Assembly: GCA_025642065.1 (NCBI GenBank)
Contig: JAODUP010000071.1
Location: forward strand, 233,501 to 297,500
Reading direction: 5' to 3'
From: Paralvinella palmiformis
Lineage: Eukaryota > Annelida > Polychaeta > Terebellida > Alvinellidae
Length of the DNA stretch: 64,000 bases
Shown here: in pieces, positions 28,681 to 40,300 of the stretch
Layout of the letters: each line of letters opens with the position of its first letter
Position numbering within the stretch: position 1 is the first letter of the stretch
Program-made: the position numbers and the translations under genes
The notes under the pieces: generated by a model
Told to the model about the DNA's origin: nothing
The model's database searches: none
Seen by the model: only the letters and a program-made list of their open reading frames with translations

Positions 28681-28729
28681 ATTAGTGAAATTTCAGTGTA
28701 CAAAGTTTGTACACTGAAATCTCACTAAT
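28681..28729. repeat. 49-bp hairpin palindrome
   Basis: Two 24-base arms (28681-28704 and 28706-28729) around one central base are reverse complements with a single mismatch. It directly follows a (TA)n tract and could be the end of a fold-back or MITE-type element. Confidence 0.85.
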
Positions 28730-29690
28730 AGTCATACTCACTTGGATGGAGGGATGATATATGTATATACAATGTCACTGGTATTCACTTATTTTTATGG
28801 GACATTATCTCAGTTTGATACACCTGTATGCTTTGTTTAAATGCCATTTGGACAGATTGTTAAAGCTACAGTGAGTCATTCATTAAAATATTGTGCCAAC
28901 GCTACCCACCAATCTCAATATTAACATTGTTAAGAACTTTAGAATAAACTGATCTAATCCAGAGCTCGATATTAACACTTCACTGATTGCCACTGACAAC
29001 CTAATCATTTGTCAGGCAATAAAAAAAAACTTCTGTTGATTGTCCGACGTGGCAACAAGATTCCATGAAAATTATTTGAACATTTATTTGAGATTTTCCT
29101 GTGATTTCATTCATACATTCAAAACACTGGTCATTAAAACAAGAAATGGTAGTCTAGTCCAGTATAACACATAGCTCATCGTATATATATATATATGTCA
29201 GTGTAATTGCACCGAGAGGAGAGGCAATGATTGACAACCTGTTTCCCAGAAGTCAAACACAACCACCTGATAAGCACAGAACCTTCAGAAATATGACAGA
29301 AAAACTTTTTTTGGCAACCTTATGTTAAAACTTTATGTCAAACCCTGCTAATCACAAAGATTTCATATGAATTAGAAACACTCAGACAGAGGAAACACTC
29401 AAACAGAGGACTAAATTGGCTCAAAACTATGTAAATTAAGAGTAAGCCTCCTGGACAGTTAATTAATAACTCTAATTTGGCATAATCAGTTACACTTTTG
29501 AAATAGCAAATAATTGTATTTGTAATTGACTACTCTCAATATAATTGCAAAAGCAGTCACATGATTAATTGTGTTATTTTCTTGACACTGACCTATTTTT
29601 TGAAGAAAACACAGCAATACAAATATCATGAGCTAACAGAACCACTTAATGTAGTTAGCCACAGATTCTGAATATATCAGTAAAAGTTCC

Positions 29691-29975
29691 TTAACTGGGA
29701 ACAGACCAGCCTGTTAATCTACTAACATCATCATCAACATCAATCATTGCCATCATGCTGCTTGACATAATCACGTGTGATATGTCCCGTTCTAGCTGTT
29801 CACGTTGATCTGCGATCTCAGTGATGTCCGTTAATCTCGCCACAAACTGATTTCCCCAAAGGCGAAATAGCCATAAATCCCATTTTCTATTGGACCTTTT
29901 GAAGTCACCATACATTTTGATCTCACCACTAATCAATCTCGACACAGACGAAGTCGCCATACATTTAATATGCAA
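29691..29975 (-). CDS. Unrecognised ORF inside an inverted duplication
   Basis: A 94-codon open frame on the - strand whose codons read as sensible protein: KCMATSSVSRLISGEIK, then KWDLWLFRLWGNQFVA, then LTDITEIADQREQLERDI. The last block resembles the PAC-like end of PAS domains (DITE followed by a charged helix), but I do not recognise the protein. A TTTCTAG splice acceptor lies just upstream, so it may be a terminal exon rather than a single-exon gene. A diverged copy in the opposite orientation (about 30845-31110) shares the acceptor and the frame. It could be a repeat-derived coding fragment or an orphan exon in an RNF34 leader intron. Confidence 0.35.
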   Translation of the reverse strand: MHIKCMATSSVSRLISGEIKMYGDFKRSNRKWDLWLFRLWGNQFVARLTDITEIADQREQLERDISHVIMSSSMMAMIDVDDDVSRLTGWSVPS

Positions 29976-30100
29976 CTAGAAATGATTGACACTGTTTAAA
30001 ATGCTTGTTATTAAAATACAATAAATTCACTCTATGTTGTTTATATTTTTTATAACTTGCAGGCCCCATGGTTTGTTTTCTGCATTCTTACTTTTTCACT
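29850..30100 (-). repeat. Inverted duplication, left arm
   Basis: Reverse complement of this stretch aligns with 30845-31110, sharing AATATAAACAAC, GCATTTTAAACAG, TTTCTAG and AAAATGGGATTTA blocks in the same order. The arm overlaps the 94-codon ORF at 29691-29975. Confidence 0.8.
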
Positions 30101-30844
30101 TGTATGTGTATGAATAGGTTTTGCCTAGTAGGTAAGTACGGGTCATCCTAAACAGCATCAGAGATTCAGAGCTATATATATATATATATATATTAGTGAA
30201 GATGACAAACATGATCCCACATACATGTGGATGTCTGCCAACACAATTTATCACAACTCATCGCAGCGAATGATGGCTGGTCTGAGTCACTTATCTTATC
30301 TTGTTTACATGCCTTTCTAACTTGCCTGTTCCATGTTTTAAAATTTTTTCACTGTAAAATTGCCAAATTTACATGAACGTATCAGTGTCTGGATAGATCT
30401 GGGAGGTGGAGCACCAGTGATTGACCTCCATGGAAGTCGAGACAGCACCCCCAGAGAATGTTTGTCTGGATCTGGAAACTGAGCCATTGTATACAAGTCA
30501 TAACTATAATTTTAATGACAACTAAACATCTACAATAAATTATTTGATCCATAGTATATCAGAAAATTCTGTATAATGTTATGTTAAGGAGTTAATAGTT
30601 TCTAGTAACATTTATGACTTAGAACCATTTTTGTTAACATTACCCAATATATGCCATTTAGATTTCTATTGCACAGATGTTCAGGACTGAGTTATTGCTC
30701 TATTCTGGCAGTTAGGTGTCATTTCAATTTTATATCACAAAATTATGTGTAAAGTTATGACATTATTCATTCTTGTTGGTGCTTATGGCTGATCATTCTT
30801 GGGGAATTTGGCTGTTATGCATCATTTGAATTTGTAAAAATCAA

Positions 30845-31110
30845 AATACAAAACAAAAAAACCTATGGCCTACAATATAAATATATAATATAAACAACAT
30901 GTACTGAATGATAAAAAGTTTAAACATTAATGTATTTCAATAACATAAGCATTTTAAACAGCATCAATCCTTTCTAGCTGCATATAAAATGTACAGCGAC
31001 TGCACCTGTGCCGAGATCAACTTGTGGGGACAGCAAAATATGCAGTGACTTCACCCAACAGAAAATGGGATTTAAGGCTATTTCACACATGGCGAGATCC
31101 TTAGATGTAT
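30845..31110 (+). repeat. Inverted duplication, right arm
   Basis: Diverged inverted copy of 29850-30100, about 0.75 kb away. After the conserved CTTTCTAG it reads LHIKCTATAPVPRS in the frame equivalent to LHIKCMATSSVSRL of the left copy, then diverges. Confidence 0.8.
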
Positions 31111-31646
31111 GGTATCTAGCTAGATCAGCTTATTGCTGGATTATGATAAGTGTATCTAGACTAGATCTAGAGGGACTAGCTTTTAAAGAAGTCTAAGGCA
31201 ACATTTTACTGGTGTAGGTCCATTTCGGCTGTGTTATGAAATCAATTGTGTCATGACCAATTCGGCTGCCAACATAAACCTTTAGAGGCACCTGAGCGGT
31301 GCGCACCCCCGGTGTCGCACCACTGCCTCTCATGTTCTCAATTGCCTTGTGCTTCTTTGTTTTAAATTCATAATTATCACTTGCCACTTATATTTTTAAA
31401 TACTGTTAATAAAACCTGCTTGTCATGATGCTTAAGTCAGCTCAGATCTACTCGAATGTGCATCATGTCAAGGCAGGTGAATATATATATTTTTGGAGAC
31501 TGAAGATAAAAATATCTATTCAGGGATTATTCATTGATTGAATAAAATTTCTGAGTTCGTCTTTAAAATCTCTGATCTATTTTTACAGATTTTTCTAAAA
31601 AAGAAAGTTTACTTCTTGCACTTTGATACATATTACACAATCAATT

Positions 31647-31796
31647 ATGTGCATAGTGTGTGGCTGTGGAATTCACAACAATAGCAAGGCCCTGCAATGT
31701 GACAGATGTCAACACTTGTGCCACACCAAATGCGGTATCCCCAAAACGGTGGCGCAGTATAAGAAAGACGAGAATGCTGAGCTAATCCAATACTAA
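31647..31796 (+). pseudogene. PHD-finger-like zinc-binding fragment (49 aa)
   Basis: A short ATG-to-stop frame encodes C-x2-C-x-C, then CDRC, then H-x2-C, with LQCDRCQHLCHTKCGIP matching the first part of a C4HC3 PHD finger. The frame stops where the last Cys pair would be expected. Such fingers are common in retroelement and transposon proteins, so this is probably a truncated mobile-element coding fragment. A short exon of an unseen gene is less likely. Confidence 0.5.
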
Positions 31797-32065
31797 TGTT
31801 GATATATGTAGATGTTTTATTAGCTTTTTAGTGAACTATTCATCATTATAATATAAATGGGAGATGTCAACTTTTGCTTGCCACCGCCACCATGCTGTCC
31901 CATGCACACACTTGGTAATTCCACCAATACTTAAGCCTAATTGAATATAATTAAATTCTTGCTATGTAGGTGTTTATGCCTGCTTTGTATGTTTCTGTGA
32001 ATACCCACGGTCTGTATTGAATATGTCTCTCTTCAGGTGCATAGATGCCACCGCTGTATATGGAA

Positions 32066-32175
32066 TCTTGGTTTTAAGCCTAACGTATATACTCATGTAT
32101 AAGTTGATTTTTGGGGTAATGAAAAGGGAGTTCCCAGAAGCACCTCGACTTACCGGTATACGCCAGTCATATTTC
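32066..32175. mobile_element. Possible DNA-transposon remnant
   Basis: The stretch contains ACGTATATACTCATGTATAA and, further on, CGACTTACCGGTATACGCCA. These resemble paired end motifs I recall from pogo/Tigger-like elements. No transposase was seen; the assignment rests on memory of the motif only. Confidence 0.25.
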
Positions 32176-32249
32176 CTACCGCTGAAGGAGAGATGTTTTT
32201 GGACATCCTTGACACACAACAATATAGAATTCAACCCAATAAGAATCAG

Positions 32250-32740
32250 AGTTGGAATAAAATTGTCACATCACTGCCTACTAAACCATTATTATTCAAC
32301 AATTAATTTTCACCACTGTTATTTGGATTTCACAAACATGCCAGTCTTTGTGTAATAATACTTGATAGTCACGCACTATTACTTTCAGATGTGCTGTGAA
32401 ACAATGAATTAATAACACTTGCCAATTAAACTTACAATCAGGCATGTTTGTGTGATCGATAGTTGGATCAAAATCGCCACATCTCTGCCTACTAGTCTTA
32501 GTCAATAAATTACAATTAATTTTCACCAAACTGTTATTTGGATCTCACAAACATGCCAGTCTGTATGTAACATAATACTTGATAGTCACCGTTGTTAACT
32601 ATCAGTACCTCCAGATGATTAGCGATAATATAAAAATCACTTTTCACATTGCAAACCTTGCTGGCCACTTGCTGTGAAACAATTAATTTATAACACTTGC
32701 CAGTTGAAGTGAGTCTACAATCAAGCATGTTTGGTGTGAC
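32250..32740. repeat. Two-copy tandem repeat of about 211 bp or more
   Basis: The order of blocks (GTTGGA..., CACATC.CTGCCTACTA, CAATTAATTTTCACC, TTATTTGGAT.TCACAAAC, ATACTTGATAGTCAC, GCTGTGAAACAAT.AATT, ATAACACTTGCCA, GCATGTTTG) occurs at 32250-32458 and again at 32461-32740. The second copy is longer because of an internal insertion around 32595-32670. Confidence 0.8.
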
Positions 32741-33310
32741 AAGTTTTTACGATCCAGTCATAATATTCTGGATTCAACCATCTGATTCAAATTTCCAGGC
32801 AGGCTTTCTCAAGAAAAATAGCTCAGCAGTTGAGAGGGGTGTCTGAAACAAAATGTCACATGTGCTTTCGCATGCAGCGTATACGGAATCTCCACTTTAG
32901 GTGTAGCATGGCACTCACAGCCAGCTCTCACATATTTGTCAAATTTTTGTCTCAAAAATGCACTTGCCCCAATGGGTAAGTGATCAGCAATCAGCAATAG
33001 CCTGGCATGAAAATATACTTGCCCCAGGCATCCGGTTTTTCAGACCCTGATTCCAGCCTGCGCTTCCCCATGTTAATATCAGGGGATGCCTGTTCTATTT
33101 TACACAGATACAAAAATAGGACAAAATTTATTCTATTCAGTTATTGTCAATATTAATTATTATGATAAATAACATTTAATTTTTCGGTTATCTTTCTCAG
33201 GCTGTTTTCCACAAAGTACAGGAACTCGGCCTATAAAATGCTTAGGGCATAGGTCAGAACCCAGTAGTGAGTATGGGGTCTGTCGATCTTAGCCCATGTT
33301 CACCTCGGAC

Positions 33311-34712
33311 CACGTCAATCTTGGCCCACGTATTCCAAGCGGGTTAACATTAAAATAGTTGCTCATCAACTGGACCTAGATCAACGTGAGTTTCATCAAT
33401 ATATGTTGATTTCAGCCCATTTTGCATTAAAGTGTTTATTGTAAATAAGTTTTGGGATGTCGCTGATTTCGGCCCACCCATGTGTTTTTCAACCAGAGGA
33501 TTAGGTGCATGAATGGGTATATTATGCACACCACTGTTATGTTTCATCTGTTCTGTGGAATATATATATATATATATATAATCATTTACTAACAAATATT
33601 TTCAGAGTTACACCACTTTGTGCCATGGGGTAACTCTAATTATGCCGCTTTCGAAATCACGCTTAAATTTTAGCCCTGTTTGAACCCTGATAACTTGTTC
33701 CTGCATAAAATGGAAAGTGCACCCCCCAACTCCATGGTTGGGAACACCACGCGGTCTTCCCTCCATGTAGCGTTGTCAAAGTCGAGGACAATCCACTGTA
33801 TTTGGCAATGTGGCAGCATAGCCGATAATTCATGAAATATCGCTGGACACTGCCAAGGTGGTGGGGTCGGCGATCCCAGAGGACTTCAGTAATTTCGGAC
33901 TGGTAACCTCGGCCCCCTATAAATGAATGGATTATTTTACAAATGAACATGCAATCACATACGGTATTGTTTATATATTAATTTATAAACATATGGTTAC
34001 ATCACACTGGATAGCTTCTTGTCTTGGAAGCCCTATATGATGGCAAGCTATACATGGATCTGGTACATCAAGTGCTGCATGTCGTCAAACTACTATGTCA
34101 GCAATAATATCTGTTGTATAATAATATCCACAGTAATGATAGCTGTGAGAGATAATGTAATTTTGACCTAAGATCATGGCCTTTTATAGCCTGTGAAATT
34201 ATCTTAATTGCATGTTTCACTGGCAATGTAAGCCTAATACATAAATCAGAACACCATATAATTAAACATATTTCTTTTATTAGCATATATTGTCTTCACT
34301 ATCCATATATCCCTAGTATATACCAGCATATTAGGCAAGCTACAAGTCAGAAATAGCTATAAATGTCTAGGGGCCGTGATTACTATAATTCATGGGGGCC
34401 GAGGTTATCAGTCCGAAATTACCGAAGTCCGAGGTTACCAATGACCATCAGAGGACTTAACCAAGTCTCCGGACACTGCTGTGGTGGTGGGGTCAGAGGA
34501 CTTCACTGAGTCACCAGACACTGCCGTGGTGGTGAGGTTGATGATTTCAGGTAATTAGAAAGTGTCTAAGCACGTAGACATTCATGTAACATTTTATTTT
34601 TGTACACACACCCATATTTTATTATGCTGGCCATTTAATTATACAAAACGATATATAGCAGTACCACTTTAACATCCAAATAAGTGGGCCGAGATCGACG
34701 TGGGCCAAGATT
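33311..34712. mobile_element. Fold-back element with nested inverted repeats
   Basis: Inner arms of about 39 bp (33881-33919 and 34392-34430; core CCTCGGCCCCC and GGGGGCCGAGG) are near-perfect reverse complements. Outer short arms AATCTTGGCCCACG (33317-33330) and CGTGGGCCAAGATT (34699-34712) are also inverted. Direct copies of a GACACTGC..GGTGGTG unit occur near 33845, 34471 and 34513. No transposase ORF was seen, so it appears non-autonomous. Confidence 0.6.
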
Positions 34713-35077
34713 AGGGAAGGTGGTGTTTTCTGTTTATTTGTATAATTTAGTTATTATGTGAAATATTAAGGCAACTACAAGCAAAACAAAAACGACTTTC
34801 ATTTCACGCGTCATTTTCCTTACGCCCATTTAAAAGCACTTGTCAAATAATATTCACGACGTAACGACGTCCCTATCGAGATCGACGTATGTGACAAGTC
34901 ACAAGTTTCAATAATGATAATATGAATGTGTAGATCTATAATATATAATTATATTTCTAAATCACTTAATCATATTAATACAATAATAGGAAGTAACTTA
35001 GACTTTCGCTTTGTCATTTAGTCTAGATCTAACCTAAACTAGTCAGACTCAGAGGGTCAAGATCTACTCTAGTACTT

Positions 35078-35400
35078 ACGCGTTAACTGTTAGAAGGAAG
35101 TAACTTGATCGCAGTTGATGAACGAAAAGTCATCAGATAAAAAAGAAACGCCTCACTACAGGCGTTGCTATTACCACTGCATTTCAGCAATTACACAATG
35201 TACTTTAAATACACTAGATTTACGCAAAAATATAGAAATACGTGAATAAACACTGTCAACAAACGAAGTGCAAAACCAAACAACTCTAACACAATCACGG
35301 AGCAAATAAACGTGACGTCATAAATCAGGGGCCAAACTAAACGGTATACAATACGATGGGTCTTTGATTTGAACAAGGGAATGAGACAGGAGAGGGATTT
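35078..35400 (-). promoter_or_regulatory. Candidate RNF34 5' leader exon and promoter
   Basis: On the - strand a CGC|GTAAGT splice donor (intron begins at 35079) ends a CG-containing stretch. A non-coding first exon ending here and spliced to the ATG exon at 28082 would explain the long gap. A palindromic TGACGTCA CRE-type site lies at 35313-35320. This is inference without transcript evidence. Confidence 0.3.
35313..35320. promoter_or_regulatory. CRE consensus TGACGTCA
   Basis: Perfect palindromic cAMP-response/ATF-CREB site in the divergent spacer, within a CG-containing stretch. A site this short can occur by chance; the location near a candidate leader exon is what makes it plausible. 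Confidence 0.35.
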
Positions 35401-35793
35401 GATTAAATATATATCTACCCCGGTCGAGACTTGTTAGTTTCTTATATAAACAATTAAGATATTGCTTAAGAGATTGTAAAGCTTAATCTTTCCAGTGTTT
35501 ATCTAATCTAAACTTGATCTGATCAGTTAAGTTATTCTACTGTGAGATCACTCGATGGGAGACGTTTAGTCTTTATTTAGTGTGGGAATTTGTGGCTTGA
35601 CTAACTTCAATATGTGTCTTGGATAGATGTGTGTGCGTGTGTTATTTTCTTAAACCGGCCTTTCCCATGTTTCAAATTATATTTGTCAATTGTAGTTAAG
35701 CCTCTTTTAACAACTTATTATTTTAATTGTCCACACATCAAATAAAGTACCAACACCACATTCCACCACCAAGTGACACGGAACGCATCCCCC

Positions 35794-35814
35794 CCTCTCT
35801 CTCTCTCTCTCTCT

Positions 35815-35872
<58 letters not shown>
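35794..35872. repeat. Compound (CT)n(TA)n microsatellite
   Basis: About 22 bases of CT repeats followed by about 56 bases of TA repeats, the longest simple tract in the window. Open frames across it encode only Arg-Glu or Tyr-Ile repeats. Confidence 0.95.
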
Positions 35873-35875
<3 letters not shown>

Positions 35876-36957
35876 CGCACACACACCACACCAACATTGT
35901 ATTCCATTACTTTACTAAATAATTAGCATACACACACATACACGATCGGTTTGATGTTATGCTAGTCACCAATATAATTTCTTGTATGCTTGTCTTTTTT
36001 GTTATAACGTACGATATTGAATTGGTATTCTTTTTCGCTTTACACATTAATGTTTTGAACATCGTGAACATGTAAAGTACGTCTTATTATAAATTAAATT
36101 TGTATGTGTGAAGTGAATGCTGAAACACCCTTCAGACATAACAAGCCTGGGGGTTTGAAACTTGGTAATAACTGTTCTTTAACCAACCGTGCGCTACCAG
36201 CCTGGTAAACCATAGGAACATGTGTGTAGTTTATTCATTATATTTTCTATATGGAATGTGCCCACAGTATTCAGATCGCTAATTCCATCCATTTATCCGC
36301 ATATCTATATTTCGGGTGTGAAGTTGCGACATAGATAATTCCGTAATTTAATTACACAGTGGGGATATGAGTCGGGTGAGACAATCACTTATCCTTTGAA
36401 TATACACATGGATGTAATTTAGCAATAACAGATCGGTATGCAGATGGCTAAATCTTACCATCGCTGTTATTTTTCCGAAAACGGGCAACAATACTTGAAT
36501 ACGAAACATGAAACTGTGTGAACCAATTTTTAAAACACTTGTGGTTTTTATATAATTAAATGTGAATTTGTATGGTATATAGAGTTCCTATGATAGACTT
36601 CGAGCATCATATTATCGTTATGATTTTTTATTGTTTGTAAATAAATTTGTTTATTTTTTTGCATAACATTAATTAATTCCTATCTGTAAATAATGATAAT
36701 AACTGAATTAAGGAGATAGTGATGATAAGTGTATAAAGTGGCCGCAATATGTCCTTCACCTTTTCGAAGACAAGCGGGATGGATTTCAGATTTACACAAA
36801 ACAGTTAGATCTAGCTAGACCCCTAGACTAGACTAAGTCTAAGACTTTAGATGTATGAACAATTATTTTTCTGTAGGAAATGTTAAACAGTACGCCTAAT
36901 GCTAACAACATGATGCTATTTTTCTCAGATGTTCTCACAGTGGACTTTAGATAGAAT

Positions 36958-37313
36958 ATGCGTTTGTTGAAGCCAGACTGGGTATCCCTTGATGGTGAGT
37001 AGATCTAGACTCAGTTAGTCAGTAGTGTAACTGTATTATAGTTTATATTCAATATTGCTTCAATTATTCACCGTTCCAGAAGCGGAAAAGTTAGCTTTAT
37101 GTTAAGGATTAACTTTTTGTATGTCTGTTTAAGAATTGTTTTAGATATACATTACTCATTAGAGATCTGTTGAAGTTGTAATCAAACTTTAACAAAATTA
37201 AATTGTTAGCATTTATGTATTTTCGGTTGCATTCGCCCATTGTAGAAAAAGACGGTTTGCCCTTTATTGTTATTTGCCTTTAATAAAATAGACTAATCGC
37301 CCTTGTTTTTTTA

Positions 37314-37355
<42 letters not shown>

Positions 37356-40300
37356 ATCTGAAATGACATAAGGCTGCACTCTGGTGTGCTGTCCTTGAAG
37401 TAATCCCTGGCATGAGGATCCAAAGCTGCCATTTTCATTGGAGTCAGGCTATTTGGCACAAAATTCAGGATTTGGGTTTGGCTGTGGCATACATGGAATA
37501 TACAAAAACACATAAATTAATCCACCATCTCTTCTATTTGCCATTCCTACCAGCAGAATAAATCCAGCCTGTATTTGCAACCATCCTTGCCCTTGACACC
37601 CTTACTTTTCCAATACCCCACTCACCGCGCCAACTGCTTGACTACAATTCAAACACATAGGTACACAGCACCATCTTACCTCCAGCGTGCTGGTCTGTGT
37701 TTAACCGCAGCATCCAAACAAATAATGACTGTGAGGGATGGCACCGATGACTGAACAAAAGATCTACCGACACAACCTGCCATTCTACCAGCTAGTTAAC
37801 TAGCGCCACTAAGAGACCAGCTTCGTGCATGCGCAAGCACAGTTGATTGCAGAAGAAAAATTGAAATGGTTGCAACACTTAAAATATAAAACCACCAAAC
37901 AAAGATCTTTACATTGTGGGAAGATTATGTTGTGAAAACAAACTGGATGGAAAGGAGCTACTCCTTGAGATCAGCAAGATCTACAAACCGTATGCTCACA
38001 GATTTAAGCTGCTACTCTATATACTGTCATTTTGTTTTGCTGCTATTGTCAATCTATGTTTTTTTATTTGGTAATAAATTGTATTTTGACTATTTGGTAA
38101 TAAATTATATTTTGACTACTTGGTAATACATTGTATCTGATCTATTTGGTAATAACTTGTATTTTAACTAACTGAGAAGCGAATAGTACACTTCCCAGCA
38201 TGACGTATAGATCTAATAATCTAATTACAATAATATAATAATATGTAAGATGGCTATATAGCCAAACATCAGAAACTTAATTCCCCACATTATAGTTCTA
38301 AACACTCAGTTGGCATAGGTCAACAATGATTTGGCACTTGCTGTTTACCCCTTCCCCCTAATTTATGGGTCCATGAGTCATGAACCATGACTGTACAGTA
38401 TATTAATAATGCAGAAGGGATATATGTTAAACTAAATTAATCAAATCAAGCACATCTCCCAGGTGTAATATTCAAGTTTAAATAAATTTGAACATTTAAC
38501 TCTTAATTTGTTCTACAGCACACATTTTTGCAAAGGTTGCATGTCATTTAGAACCAGTTACACATTGTACAAGAGACTTTGATGCCAGTGTACAATGTTA
38601 ATTTGTTTTAATATTTCTGAGATTAATATTCACCATAGAGCAAAGGAGAAAGTAATGCATTTGCCATGAATGCACAGGTATTTATAGAGCAAGGTTTCCC
38701 CTGCTATATAACGAGGGAGGCAGCCCGCCTCACTGATTTTCTACACTGCCTCAATGCAAATATGCAGAAATCGCCACCTTGTTGCTATTTTGGCGACACA
38801 ATATTTTTATTTCACATTTGATCATCAGCAAGCAGTATAAAATGATGTCATAAAATCACTTACATTTCTGCAACATCACTGGCTGTTGGGAAATGTATAA
38901 CACTCGAAACAGTGTGTTAGGTCATCATCACCATCACATGAGTTCACCGAATTCCATCCATGTTATTGCCCCACCTGGGTTTTACTCAACAAATCATATC
39001 AAATCAGAAATGGAACCAAACTGAGGTGCCTCCAGTTGAAAGCAGATCCTCTTCTGTGATCAGCTACCAATGACTTGTAGTTTCTTTTCTTCAAAATAAA
39101 GACCTTGAAGTGCATTTATAATGCCACAACACCATTCAACTTCACACATTATGAATTAAACTTTATGTATGTGAAACTTTATTTGACATAGTTTGGACAA
39201 GTGAATTACTATCAGGACTAGTATATTTCCCAATTTCCTGTTGTCTAGTAGTAGATTTTAATTAGCTTCTTACCCTGCAGTATGTTTACAAACTTTGGTT
39301 CTTGCTCATCTGTATGTTGTTAAGATGGGTTTGATATCTAGACCTTCATTTTCCTTATAAGAAGAATTTATAAATTATGATGCTGTTATTTTCATGGAAA
39401 ACTCACAATTATAATTTTTGGCAAGTTTCTACCATACATAATAATTCCCAGGTATTTACCAATAAGGCTAACATACCTATTAACCCTGTATTTAGATTAA
39501 AATGAGAAATTGTAGAAACTACCCACAATTGTTTAATGGGTGAAACTAATAATGTATTTAAGTTGTCATTAAAAACAACTATTTACATGTATATCGGTAT
39601 ATGATCTGTGAAACAAAACAGATTTATAAACATTATGTACACATTGGAGGGGGGGGGTGCTAACTCAGTCCCATGCAAATCAGTTTCTACCTGGTAAACT
39701 CCCCATTAATTACTTTGTTTGTACCATTTTCCCTATGCTTTTCATTGTTTCTACTATTGGGTAGGATAGAAATAATGGCAAACTAGTATTGTGTGTAGCT
39801 GATGTGGAAGTCAAAACAGATGTAACACATTCTTTGGTAGTTTTCAACCAGACATTAAAAATGTTAATATTTGTACAGCATGGTTAATAGATATTTAAAG
39901 AATATAAAGTTGTTTCATTATATTTCTGTAATAATAAGAAAGTAATGATAAATGTACTTCAGAAGTGTTGTGTTGCTTCATCCAGGTGTTTAACACAGAA
40001 CACTCAAGAATTGTCAGCTCAGTTAATGGTGTGCTGGGATACTTTTGCTGCTGCTTATTTAATCCTAACTGAATCAGCATTCAATTAAGAACCAAATAAG
40101 TATTTTCTATTAAAATAATTGATTCTTACTTACAAGTATCACAAGAACTATACAAATGTTAGCAGTGAAAAGATGGTGTTCTGCCAAAATATCCTAATCA
40201 GTCCCATACTATAAGCTGTCATTCTTTCTGTCCCTGAATCTGTGGGATGATAAATACCTATTCCTGACTATTTGGAGTCATCTGACAATAGCACAATGTG

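Larger units (their letters stand above)
28083..36957. other. Head-to-head spacer between RNF34 and HIRA
   Basis: An 8.9 kb interval between the two divergent start codons. It must contain the 5' leaders and promoters of both genes. CG dinucleotides look more frequent at about 34.8-35.4 kb. The rest is filled with repeats listed separately: a hairpin palindrome, an inverted duplication, a PHD-like fragment, tandem units, a fold-back element and several (TA)n tracts. Confidence 0.6.

Noticed and set aside
31974..32355. Overlapping open frames on both strands
   Set aside because: They cover repeat-like DNA with transposon-end-type motifs; no conserved protein pattern was seen.
35707..35907. 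Open frame with Ile-Tyr and Arg-Glu repeats on the - strand
   Set aside because: It is a translation of the (CT)n(TA)n tract, not a protein.
37280..37513. 77-codon - strand open frame in HIRA intron 1
   Set aside because: It includes a translated (TA)n tract and shows no recognisable protein similarity.
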